A stretch of 15,445 nucleotides of DNA from Thermoplasmata archaeon (GCA_030044475.1 JASHVP010000111.1:1-15445), one strand, 5' to 3'; shown: positions 7,756 through 14,768, counted from the first letter of the stretch. Made by a program: numbers and translations. The notes: generated by a model from the sequence alone, not told the origin.

Positions 7756-8543
7756 CCGCGGCGCCGCCCGCGCGACGGGCGGAGGACGGTTCCCCGTACC
7801 CGGACCGGTCCCGGCCGGACTTCGAACGGCAGGTCCGCCGGATGTTCACGCACATTGCGGAGCGGTACGAGTGGTTCGACCATGTCGCGTCGCTCGGCAA
7901 CGACTACCTCTGGCGGCCCCGGGCGCTCTGGGACCTCGATCGGTTCCGGGCCGGTCGGCCGGTCGCCCGCGCTCTCGACCTCGGCTGCGGCACGGGCGAG
8001 CTCGCCCGCCTGGTGACGCGCCGCCACGCGGCGGCCCGGGTCGTCGCGACCGACTTCACCGCGGCCATGGTGGCGCACGCCGCTCGCGTCCTCCGTCCGT
8101 CGGGCGAGGGCGCGCGCCTATCGTTCGCCCGGGCGAACGCCCTCCGGCTCCCGTTCGCGGACGCCTCGTTCGACCTAGTCACCAACGCGTTCGTGGTCCG
8201 GAACCTCGCGGACCTCGACGTCGCGTTCCGCGAGATGCGGCGCGTGCTCCGCCCCGGCGGGTCGCTGTTGATCCTCGAGATCACCGAGCCGCTCTCCCCG
8301 CGGTTCGGCGCCGTCTTCCACGCCTATTTCGACCGGGTGGTGCCGTGGCTCGGCGCTGCGGTCGCGAGCGAGGGACCGTACCGCTACCTCCCGGAGTCGC
8401 TCCAGAGCCTCCCGCCGCGGGCGCAGCTCCTCGCGAAGCTGAAGTCCGCCGGGTTCTCGCGCGCGGAGGCGCGGCCCCAGTCGAGGGGCATCGTGACGGC
8501 GTTCCTCGCCGAGGCGGGCGCTCCGGCGACCCAAAGTCGTTAA
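7752..8543 (+). CDS. menG: UbiE/MenG-type quinone methyltransferase
   Basis: SAM-dependent class I methyltransferase of 263 aa, most like UbiE/MenG, which C-methylates demethylmenaquinone (or a similar quinone ring) in the last step of quinone synthesis at the membrane. The family's N-terminal MFTHIAERYEWFDHVASLGN is at 31-50. The SAM-binding motif I is LDLGCGTGELA (75-85), an acidic D101 ends strand 2, and RNLADLDVAFREMRRVLRPG (150-169) is close to the UbiE signature. A YRYLPESLQSLP segment (210-221) is also typical. Start: the GTG at 7752 overlaps the TGA of the STAND gene (GTGA), so translation is probably coupled. The first 20 residues are poorly conserved and a later start is not excluded. 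The exact quinone substrate (menaquinone or thermoplasmaquinone type) cannot be told from sequence. Confidence 0.85.
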   Translation: MTAAPPARRAEDGSPYPDRSRPDFERQVRRMFTHIAERYEWFDHVASLGNDYLWRPRALWDLDRFRAGRPVARALDLGCGTGELARLVTRRHAAARVVATDFTAAMVAHAARVLRPSGEGARLSFARANALRLPFADASFDLVTNAFVVRNLADLDVAFREMRRVLRPGGSLLILEITEPLSPRFGAVFHAYFDRVVPWLGAAVASEGPYRYLPESLQSLPPRAQLLAKLKSAGFSRAEARPQSRGIVTAFLAEAGAPATQSR

Positions 8544-8544
8544 G
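8539..8544 (+). promoter_or_regulatory. Putative TATA element overlapping the menG stop codon
   Basis: GTTAAG is centred about 27 bases before the GTG at 8568. It contains the TAA stop of menG (8541-8543). An AAAG block four bases upstream may be part of the B-recognition element. Confidence 0.55.
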
Positions 8545-8567
8545 CCCGCGGGGGCCCGTCGCGGGTC

Positions 8568-9689
8568 GTGCCCGACGCCCCGTTCGATGCGTTCCGCTAC
8601 GCCCACGCGCATCGGCTGGAGGTCGCCTGGCTCTCGCAGAACACGAACCACCTCGTGCCCCCCGGGGTGATCGAGGGCGCCGTCGACGAGGCTCTGCGGA
8701 CGCGCCGGCACGAGGGGTATCCGTACGCCCCCGGGGACCCGGAGTTGCTCGACCTCGTCCGCGCCGACTTCGGCCGGGACGACCTGGTCCCGTTCCTCAC
8801 CAGCGGGGGGACCGAGGCGCTGTACATGACGACCCGCGCCCTGCTCGGGCCGGGCGACGAGGTCGTGGCGTCGGACCCGAGCTATCTGATCATCCACCGG
8901 TTCGTCGACCTGTGCGGGGCGCGCACGGTCAACCTCGACATCTACCGCGCCCCGTACCGCCTCACGTCCGACCGGGTGCGCGACGCGATCGGCCCGAAGA
9001 CGAAGATGATCCTGCTGATCGACCCGCTGAACCCCCTCGGCTCCGGCTATCCGCGCGACGAGGTGCGGGCGATCGCGGAGATCGCGCACGACCACCATCT
9101 CACCCTGCTCAACGATGTCACCTACCGCGATTTCTCGGACGGCCACGCCCTGGCGGCCGAGTTCGCTCCGGAGGAGACGGTGACGGTCTGGTCGGTCTCG
9201 AAGAACTGCGGCCTCGCCGGGCTGCGGCTCGGGGGACTGCTCGCACGCCCCGACCGGGTGAAGGCGATCGGCCGGTTCAACACGAACGACCTCGGGGTCA
9301 ACGTCCTGGCCCAGGCGGCGGCCACGGCGGCGCTCCGGACGAAGTCCCACTGGATCGGCGAGGTCGTCCGCCAGACGCGGGCGAACAACGCCCGCCTCCG
9401 GGACTGCGCGCGCTCGGTGGAGGGGGTCTCCCTCCCGGTCGACCCGTCGCGCGCGAACATGACGGTCCTGGACATCGCCGAGAGCGGCATCCGGCCGGAG
9501 GCGCTCCAGGAGGAGATGCTCCGTCGCGACGGGGTGTTCGTGCGCGCCGGCAACTACCTCTCGCCCCAGTACGGGGCGCGATTCGTCCGGGTCTCGTTCT
9601 CCAACCCGCCGGGGGACATCGACCGATTCGTGGCGGCGTTCCCGCGGGCGATGGAGCGGCTCCGGCCGGCGACCCCGGCCGCCCGCTGA
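8568..9689 (+). CDS. PLP-dependent class I/II aminotransferase
   Basis: Fold-type I PLP enzyme of 373 aa in the class I/II aminotransferase family. Visible elements are the SGGTEALY cofactor-phosphate loop (79-86), DPLNPLGSGY (152-161) with the conserved Asn155, NDVTYRDF (182-189) with Asp183 that contacts the pyridine nitrogen and Tyr186, and SVSKNCGLAGLRLG (209-222) with Lys212 as the Schiff-base lysine. R341 (FVRVSFS) is in the position of the substrate-carboxylate arginine. The usual NPTG is NPLG here. Substrate is unknown; an aspartate/aromatic/alanine-type aminotransferase is most likely. The GTG start at 8568 is preferred because the TATA-like element is about 27 bases upstream and no SD is present. 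It is convergent with taw2 with a gap of only 6 bp. Confidence 0.9.
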   Translation: MPDAPFDAFRYAHAHRLEVAWLSQNTNHLVPPGVIEGAVDEALRTRRHEGYPYAPGDPELLDLVRADFGRDDLVPFLTSGGTEALYMTTRALLGPGDEVVASDPSYLIIHRFVDLCGARTVNLDIYRAPYRLTSDRVRDAIGPKTKMILLIDPLNPLGSGYPRDEVRAIAEIAHDHHLTLLNDVTYRDFSDGHALAAEFAPEETVTVWSVSKNCGLAGLRLGGLLARPDRVKAIGRFNTNDLGVNVLAQAAATAALRTKSHWIGEVVRQTRANNARLRDCARSVEGVSLPVDPSRANMTVLDIAESGIRPEALQEEMLRRDGVFVRAGNYLSPQYGARFVRVSFSNPPGDIDRFVAAFPRAMERLRPATPAAR

Positions 9690-9695
9690 TCGGAT

Positions 9696-10580
9696 CTAGT
9701 GGTCGGGCGGCCGGACCCGCACGTCGACGACGACGTGGGTCCGGCCGGGCCCGTACGGCTTCACCTCGCGCCCGCGCGCCGGCGACCGCAGGGCCCCGCC
9801 GACCCGCCCGACCTCCTCGGTGACCTGCGATTCGGCGTCGGGCACCGCCGAGCGGGAGTCCGCCACGGTGTGCACGTGCAGCCAGCCGCCGTCGGGGCGG
9901 AGGAGGCCGACCGCCCGCGCCACCCACGGAACGGCCGAGGGCAGGTAGCCGAGGAAGACCCGGTCCGCGGTCCGGTGGGGGATCGGAACCTCCCGGTTGT
10001 CGCCGAGACGGGCGTCGATCCGCTCGGCGACCCCGTTGGCGCGCGCGTTCTCGAGCAAGTAGCGGAACGACTCCGGATTCTTCTCGACCGCCACGACCCG
10101 CGTCGTGGGACTGGAGCGGGCCGCCGGGATGGCGAAGTAGCCGATCCCGGCGAACAGGTCGACGACCGCTTCGCCCGGCCGGACGAGCTCGCCCGCGCGC
10201 CGGCGCTCCGTCCGGTTCCCCTGGGCGAACAGGATCCGCGCCGCGTCGAACCGCCAGCGCACCCCGAACTCCACCACCTCGGTCTCCGTCGCCCGGCCGG
10301 CGACGACTTCGACCGTCGGTCGCCGGAGCTCCCCGTCCACCGGCCCGGCGCGGACCAGCACCGTGGCGACCCCGAGCTCCTCCTGCCACGCGGCGCCGAG
10401 GGCGTGGTAGTGGGGGCGCAACGACTCGGGGAGGCGGAGGAGCAGGACCCGGCCGAGCCGCTGGTAGCCGACCGGCATCGCGCGGGCGACCGAAGGACCG
10501 GCGCGCTCGGCGAGGCGCCGGCGGACCCGCTCCGCGGGCGAGCGGCGCCGCGGCCCCGGATGGTCCGGGGACGGGGTCAC
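9696..10580 (-). CDS. taw2: tRNA wybutosine-type aminocarboxypropyltransferase Taw2 (Trm5/Tyw2 family)
   Basis: SAM-binding enzyme of 294 aa in the Trm5/Tyw2 family. These act on guanosine 37 of tRNA-Phe: Trm5 methylates, while Taw2/Tyw2 transfers the aminocarboxypropyl group of SAM to the imidazopurine side chain. Features are FAQGNRTERRR (118-128), the SAM loop DLFAGIGYFAIP (141-152), an acidic E166 after strand 2, GDN (193-195) and VKPYGPGRTHVVVDV (273-287). The GN-x-x-ER form of the first motif, and GYLP (211-214) in place of the NLP of Trm5, favour Taw2. The N-terminal 30 residues are basic and Pro-rich. The start is a GTG whose GTGA overlaps the stop of the TrmB-like gene, so the two are probably one operon with coupled translation. 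Family is secure; Taw2 over Trm5 is likely. Confidence 0.82.
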   Translation of the reverse strand: MTPSPDHPGPRRRSPAERVRRRLAERAGPSVARAMPVGYQRLGRVLLLRLPESLRPHYHALGAAWQEELGVATVLVRAGPVDGELRRPTVEVVAGRATETEVVEFGVRWRFDAARILFAQGNRTERRRAGELVRPGEAVVDLFAGIGYFAIPAARSSPTTRVVAVEKNPESFRYLLENARANGVAERIDARLGDNREVPIPHRTADRVFLGYLPSAVPWVARAVGLLRPDGGWLHVHTVADSRSAVPDAESQVTEEVGRVGGALRSPARGREVKPYGPGRTHVVVDVRVRPPDH

Positions 10581-11332
10581 GCCGGCCCGGTCCCCGGCCC
10601 CTTCTCGAGGATGACCTCGAGGAACTGCTTGAGATGGGCCGTCAGGATCGGGTTGTCGGTGAACCCGCAGGCGTCCAACCCCGGGGCGGCGAGGAGCGCG
10701 TGCTCGCCGTCGGCGAGGACCTCCGTGGCGAGGAGGTTCTCCCGGCTGACGTACTCGACGCCCTCGGGGACACGCTGGAGCGGCGCCGTGACGAACGTCA
10801 CGGCGACGCCCCGTTTCACCGCGTGCTGGATCTTCTTGCCGAGGTCGTCGCGGATCTCCGCGACCTGGGGCGTCGTGAGGATGAACGTCCGCGTCGACTG
10901 GTCGAGCAGGTCCCCGATCTTCTGCACGACCTTCTCGCGGCCGCTCAGGAGGTAGACGAGCTGCGGCTCGCCGTGCTCGGCGACGACCCGGTGGAGCTGG
11001 GCGAGCTGCTCGAACACCTCCTGGATCGCTCCCTTGAGCGATTCGGCGACGTCGAGGGGGGGCGTCGGGCGGAAGAGGATCGGCTTGCCGCCGGTCGGTT
11101 GGGCGTACCCCTTCTCCGCCAGCGACTCGAGGACCTTGTACGCGCTGGTCCGCGGGATCCCCGCGGCCGCCGCGAGGGTGGCGGCGTCCCCGACCCCCCG
11201 CGCGACGAGCGCGATGTACGCTCGTGCCTCGTACGTGGTCAGTCCGACCTTTCCGAGGACCTCCGTCGCGCGTCGAAACTCCCCGGACGTCTGGTTCCCG
11301 AGGGCCGCTGCGGTCTCTTCGATCGTCGCCAT
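10577..11332 (-). CDS. TrmB-family transcriptional regulator
   Basis: Protein of 251 aa. The N-terminal winged helix-turn-helix (about 24-92) has the TrmB pattern: GLTTYEARAYIALVARG (30-46), then AAAAGIPRTSAYKVLESLAE (54-73) as the recognition region, then the wing ending FRPTPP (87-92). A short helical linker follows, with the segment AESLKGAIQEVFEQLAQLHR (96-115) likely serving for dimerisation. The C-terminal domain (about 124-243) resembles the PLD-like middle domain of TrmB proteins, for example TFILTTPQVAEIRDDL (149-164) and GVAVTFVTAP (175-184). Family members in archaea repress or activate sugar-uptake and central-metabolism genes on binding sugars; the ligand and targets here are unknown. 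The long sugar-binding tail of some TrmB proteins is missing. It is the first gene of an operon with taw2 and has its own TATA-like element. Confidence 0.88.
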   Translation of the reverse strand: MATIEETAAALGNQTSGEFRRATEVLGKVGLTTYEARAYIALVARGVGDAATLAAAAGIPRTSAYKVLESLAEKGYAQPTGGKPILFRPTPPLDVAESLKGAIQEVFEQLAQLHRVVAEHGEPQLVYLLSGREKVVQKIGDLLDQSTRTFILTTPQVAEIRDDLGKKIQHAVKRGVAVTFVTAPLQRVPEGVEYVSRENLLATEVLADGEHALLAAPGLDACGFTDNPILTAHLKQFLEVILEKGPGTGPA

Positions 11333-11364
11333 GCCGGTGTCGCGCGAGCGACGTACGACGGGGG

Positions 11365-11373
11365 ACTTAACCT
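11365..11373 (-). promoter_or_regulatory. Putative TATA element of the TrmB-taw2 operon
   Basis: Minus strand reads AGGTTAAGT, centred about 36 bases before the ATG at 11332, slightly farther than at neighbouring genes. A leader of a few bases is implied. It lies in the 57-bp gap after aspA, so the operon can be transcribed separately from aspA. Confidence 0.5.
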
Positions 11374-11389
11374 GACGGGGGCGGAACGG

Positions 11390-12787
11390 TTACTCGACCG
11401 GACGGGTCAGGGCCAGGAGCGCCGCCGGACCCAGCAGCGCGTCGACCTCGTCGCGGGTCAGCAGCCGCTGCTCGACGAGGAGCTCCTGGATCGGGCGGTG
11501 CGTGCGCTCGGCCTCGTGGAGGAGCTCGGCGACCTTGAGGTACCCCAGCTTCGGGGTGAGCACGGTGGCGAGGGCGGCCGACTCGAGGAGATACCGCTCG
11601 AGCCGGACCGGGTTCGCCGAGAGGCCGTCGACGCACGTGCGCGCGAAGACCGGGAGGTAGTTCGTCAGGATCTCCGCGGCGAACAGCACCTCGTACGCCG
11701 CGAGCGGCATCATCACGTTGATCTCGAGCTGGCCGGCCTGCACCGCGTACGCGGTGGCGGCGTCGGCGCCGAGGACGTGGAAGGCGACCATGTCGAGGCA
11801 CTCCGCCGCCGACGGGTTCACCTTGGCCGGCATGATCGACGACCCGGGCTGGATCTCGGGCAGACGGATCTCGTCGAACCCCGTCGCGGGGCCGCTCGCG
11901 AGGAGGCGGAGGTCGTTCGCGATCCGGACGAGCTCGAGGGCGAGGCTCCGGAGCCATCCGGAGGCGGCGCCGAGCGGCCACCGGCTCTGCATCGTCTCGA
12001 ACGGGTCGCGGGCCGGCCGGAGGGGCAGTCCGGTGAGCTTCGCGTACTCCGCGACGACCCGCGAACGGAACCCCGGGACGGAGTTCACGCCGCTGCCGAC
12101 CGCGCTCCCGCCGAGCGGGAGCTCGGCGAGGACCCGCTCCACCGACGGCAGCGTCTCGAGGAGGTGCTCGAGGACCGAGGCGTAGGCGGCGAGCTCGGCG
12201 CCGAGCGTCACCGGCATCGCGTCCTTGAGGTGCGTTCGACCGGCCTTCGGCGTCCGCCCGTACTCGTCCGCCTTGGCCCGGAAGCTGGCGGCCAACCCTT
12301 CGACCGCCCCGCGGACCCCCTGGAGCGCGAAGAGGGTCGCGACCTGAGCGGCCGACGGATACGTGTCGTTCGTGGACTGGCCGCGGTTCACGTGGTCGTT
12401 CGGACTGAGCGTCGCGTAGTCGCCCCGCGGCTTGCCCAGGATCTCCAACGCCCGGTTCGTCAGGACCTCGTTGACGTTCATGTGGAACGACGTCCCGGCC
12501 CCGGCTTGGAAGACGTCGACGACGAACTCCCCGGCGAACTTCCCATCGGCCATCTCCTGGGCCGCCTGGGCGAGCGCTCCTCCCCGCTCCCCGTCCAGTC
12601 CCCCGAGCACGACGTTCGCGCGGACTCCCGCGAGCTTGAGGAGGGCGTAGGCGCGGATCAGGAGCGGGGACGTGGCCAGTCCGCTCACGGGAAAGTTCTC
12701 CCGGGCCCGGAGGGACTGGATCCCCCAGTACGCCGAATCCGGCACCTCGCGGGGTCCTAGGGAGTCGCGCTCGGTCCGGGGGGGCAT
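11390..12787 (-). CDS. aspA: Aspartate ammonia-lyase (aspartase/fumarase superfamily)
   Basis: Enzyme of 465 aa in the aspartase/fumarase superfamily, which would interconvert L-aspartate with fumarate plus ammonia. The three conserved regions are present: GAGTSFHMNVNEVLTNRALE (96-115), SPNDHVNRGQSTNDTYPSA (128-146) and the superfamily signature GSSIMPAKVNP (315-325) holding the catalytic serine loop. GRTHLKDAMPVTLG (183-196) supplies the usual Thr-His pair. Aspartases typically have PAKVNP where class II fumarases have PGKVNP, and the KPRGDYATLSPNDHVN stretch (119-134) is also aspartase-like, so I favour aspA over fumC. This was judged by recalled motifs, not by alignment. Length is normal. 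The ATG at 12787 lies about 27 bases after an AAAGGTTTTGT element with no SD, which fits leaderless transcription. It is divergent from the DUF1614-RDD gene. Confidence 0.8.
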   Translation of the reverse strand: MPPRTERDSLGPREVPDSAYWGIQSLRARENFPVSGLATSPLLIRAYALLKLAGVRANVVLGGLDGERGGALAQAAQEMADGKFAGEFVVDVFQAGAGTSFHMNVNEVLTNRALEILGKPRGDYATLSPNDHVNRGQSTNDTYPSAAQVATLFALQGVRGAVEGLAASFRAKADEYGRTPKAGRTHLKDAMPVTLGAELAAYASVLEHLLETLPSVERVLAELPLGGSAVGSGVNSVPGFRSRVVAEYAKLTGLPLRPARDPFETMQSRWPLGAASGWLRSLALELVRIANDLRLLASGPATGFDEIRLPEIQPGSSIMPAKVNPSAAECLDMVAFHVLGADAATAYAVQAGQLEINVMMPLAAYEVLFAAEILTNYLPVFARTCVDGLSANPVRLERYLLESAALATVLTPKLGYLKVAELLHEAERTHRPIQELLVEQRLLTRDEVDALLGPAALLALTRPVE

Positions 12788-12810
12788 GGACTTCGGAGGA
12801 GGGCTCGGCG

Positions 12811-12821
12811 ACAAAACCTTT
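12811..12821 (-). promoter_or_regulatory. Putative BRE/TATA element of aspA
   Basis: Minus strand reads AAAGGTTTTGT, with TTTTGT centred about 27 bases before the ATG at 12787. It nearly mirrors the element of the divergent gene 40 bp away. Confidence 0.55.
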
Positions 12822-12854
12822 CGGCCTCGCCCCCGGCCGCCGGTCCCCCGGGAC

Positions 12855-12865
12855 AAAAGGTTTAG
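12855..12865 (+). promoter_or_regulatory. Putative BRE/TATA element of the DUF1614-RDD gene
   Basis: AAAAGGTTTAG resembles the elements before aspA and the tRNA. Transcription would start near 12888-12892, giving a leader of about 20-25 bases before the proposed CTG start, long enough to hold the SD at 12897-12903. Confidence 0.55.
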
Positions 12866-12896
12866 CGCGGGCGACGGCCTGCTCCGGCCCCCCTGC

Positions 12897-12903
12897 GGAG
12901 GTG
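12897..12903 (+). promoter_or_regulatory. Strong Shine-Dalgarno sequence before a CTG codon
   Basis: GGAGGTG is a seven-base match to the archaeal anti-SD and ends 8 bases before CTG 12912 in the coding frame. No ATG, GTG or TTG in that frame lies nearby. The GTG inside it (12901) is out of frame. Confidence 0.55.
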
Positions 12904-12911
12904 GCGTCGCC

Positions 12912-14768
12912 CTGGTCGACCCGGCCCAACTCTCCCTGGACATCGCCGGCAACGTCGCCGGACTGGCGCTCCCCGCCGCTCTCTGGGCCCTGCTGTTCCT
13001 GGTCGCGTTCGAGCGGGGGCCGTTCGCGGACAGCCTCGGGTTCGGCCGGAAGGCGTTCTGGCTCCTCCTTCCGGGGGCGCTCTTCGCCTCGCTCGCGATC
13101 GTTCCGATCGCCCCGGTGTCGTACGACTGGGTCGGGGTCAGCCTCGCGGGCGCGCTGTTCCCCTTGTTCGTCGGCGCGCTCGCCGTCGGCCGGTACGCGT
13201 CGCCCCGGGCGGCCGCGATCGGCCTGTACCTCCTCGTGCTGCTGATCGAGGCCGGCCTCCTGCTCGTCTGGGTGCTCCCGTCGTTCCAGGGGATCGATCG
13301 TTCGTTCGCCGCGGCGCTCGGAGTCGCGGCGTCCACCGGGGCGGCCTGGCTCGTCCTCCTCGTCGCCGTCGCGGTCGCTGCGGTCGCGGTCGGACTGTTC
13401 GGTCGCGCGAACTCGTCGTACCCCCGGGTCGTCGCGTACCTCGTCGCCCTGACCTCCGGCGTCCTGGTCGCCACGTTCGTCGCGACGTCCGCGATCCCGG
13501 GGGTCGGAATCGTCGAGGCGTTCCCCGACTACCTCGTGACGCCAGTCGCCGCGGGCGTCGCGGCCGCGCTCGTCGCGCCTCGGGTCTTCCCCGGGAAGGA
13601 AGGGTTCGCGCTTCCGAGCTCATACCTGGCGGCGACGTTCGGCGTGCTCCTCGGCGCGGACCTCCTGCAGCAGCCACCGCTGTACGGCCGCGGGGCGGCC
13701 GGGCTCTACGTGATCGGGGGGGCCGGCGTCTTCGACCTCGTCTACCTGTCCGGGCTCCTCGCGTTCGCGGGGGCGTACCTGACCCACGTGGCGCTCGGCC
13801 GCAGCCTCGCTCCGGTGGGCGCCCCGCCCCGGGAGTCCCGGCCGACCCCGATCGGCCGCCTCGGGCGAGCGTTCCGGGCGGGCGTCTACGGGTCGGTGGG
13901 GGAGTCGATCCAAGCGTCGGCCCGAGCGGGGCGGGAGGCCGCCGCGCAGGCCCGACTCCTCCTCGAGGTCGCCCCCGGACCGGACGACCGGCCCTGGGCC
14001 GGGCTCCCCGTGCCGGGGTGGGTCGTGAGCGACCAGGCGAACCTGGACGCCGTGGCCCGGTCCGGGACGACCGACGGACGCGAGGGATACCGGGCGTGGC
14101 TGATGGCCCGCCTGCTCGTCTTGGTCGGCCGGGAGGTCGGGCTGCGACGGTACGGTCCGATGCGCTCGCGGACCGTCGCGTTCCTGCTGGACCTCCTCGT
14201 CGTGACCGCGCCGGCGGGCGGGGTGTTCACGGCCCTCACGCTCGCGACCCCGGGGAGTCTCGACCATCTCGTGTCGACGGTCGCGTTCAGCGCCGCCCTC
14301 TACGGGTACATCAGCGCCGCGTTCCTCTATCTCGTCCTGGCGGAGGCGCTGTTCGGCACGACGGTCGGCAAGTGGCTCCTCGGCCTCGAGGTCCGCGACC
14401 GGACCCTCCGGATCCCCGGCGGGGTCGCCGCCCTCGTCCGGAACACCCCGCTCCTCCCCATCCTCGTGCTCGTCGGCATCGGCATCTCGCTCGGGGTCGC
14501 CTTCGGGTTCAAGGCCGGGGCGAGTGTCGGCATCGTGATCGCCGGGATCGCGCTCCCGGTCGGGGTCCTCGCGGTCGTCTCGCTCACCGCGTTCGTCGTG
14601 GTGGGCGTGGGGCTCCTCGGGACGATCGGGATCCTGATGGTCGCCCTGACGGCCGAGCGGCAGCGGATCGGCGACCTCTGGGCCGGGACCTGGGTCGTCA
14701 CCCGGGGGCGCTCGGCGCCGTCCCCGGCGCCCGCGCCGCCGCCGGCTCCACCGCCCCCGTCCGCGTGA
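12912..14768 (+). CDS. DUF1614-RDD fusion membrane protein
   Basis: Membrane protein of about 618 aa if begun at CTG 12912. The first ~300 residues hold about nine hydrophobic segments. They include VATSAIPGVGIVEAFPD and GVLLGADLLQQP, and then VIGGAGVFDLVYLSGLLAFA, the pattern of the DUF1614 family (GADL ... IGGAGxFDxxxLxG). A charged, predicted cytoplasmic linker of about 120 residues follows (RAFRAG... to ...LRRYGPM). The C-terminal part is an RDD domain: SRTVAFLLDLLVVTAP, GTTVGKWLLGLEVRD and RQRIGDLWAGTWVV are its three landmarks. The tail is Pro/Ala-rich. Function is unknown; RDD proteins are sometimes transporter- or ion-exchange-linked. The start is unusual: the only in-frame standard start upstream is ATG 12786, which overlaps the aspA start and precedes the promoter. 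The 3' 71 bp overlap alba. Confidence 0.82.
   Translation: MVDPAQLSLDIAGNVAGLALPAALWALLFLVAFERGPFADSLGFGRKAFWLLLPGALFASLAIVPIAPVSYDWVGVSLAGALFPLFVGALAVGRYASPRAAAIGLYLLVLLIEAGLLLVWVLPSFQGIDRSFAAALGVAASTGAAWLVLLVAVAVAAVAVGLFGRANSSYPRVVAYLVALTSGVLVATFVATSAIPGVGIVEAFPDYLVTPVAAGVAAALVAPRVFPGKEGFALPSSYLAATFGVLLGADLLQQPPLYGRGAAGLYVIGGAGVFDLVYLSGLLAFAGAYLTHVALGRSLAPVGAPPRESRPTPIGRLGRAFRAGVYGSVGESIQASARAGREAAAQARLLLEVAPGPDDRPWAGLPVPGWVVSDQANLDAVARSGTTDGREGYRAWLMARLLVLVGREVGLRRYGPMRSRTVAFLLDLLVVTAPAGGVFTALTLATPGSLDHLVSTVAFSAALYGYISAAFLYLVLAEALFGTTVGKWLLGLEVRDRTLRIPGGVAALVRNTPLLPILVLVGIGISLGVAFGFKAGASVGIVIAGIALPVGVLAVVSLTAFVVVGVGLLGTIGILMVALTAERQRIGDLWAGTWVVTRGRSAPSPAPAPPPAPPPPSA

Noticed and set aside
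9696..10580. Trm5 (tRNA guanine-37 N1-methyltransferase) as the identity of the Trm5/Tyw2-family gene
   Set aside because: The GN-x-x-ER motif and GYLP replace the motifs typical of Trm5. The family is the same, so this is a preference, not proof.
10634..12760. 708-codon open frame on the plus strand opposite the TrmB-like gene and aspA
   Set aside because: Composition is typical of antisense of GC-rich genes (Arg/Asp/Glu/Leu runs). The minus strand has unmistakable TrmB and aspartase motifs.
12786..12911. ATG 12786 as start of the DUF1614-RDD protein
   Set aside because: It shares bases with the aspA start codon and would place both divergent promoter-like elements inside coding sequence. 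The extra residues are low complexity.
12901..13245. GTG 12901 opening a 114-codon frame
   Set aside because: That frame gives Ser/Arg/Pro-rich sequence with no similarity; the DUF1614 similarity is in another frame. It stays of interest only if a base is missing after it.
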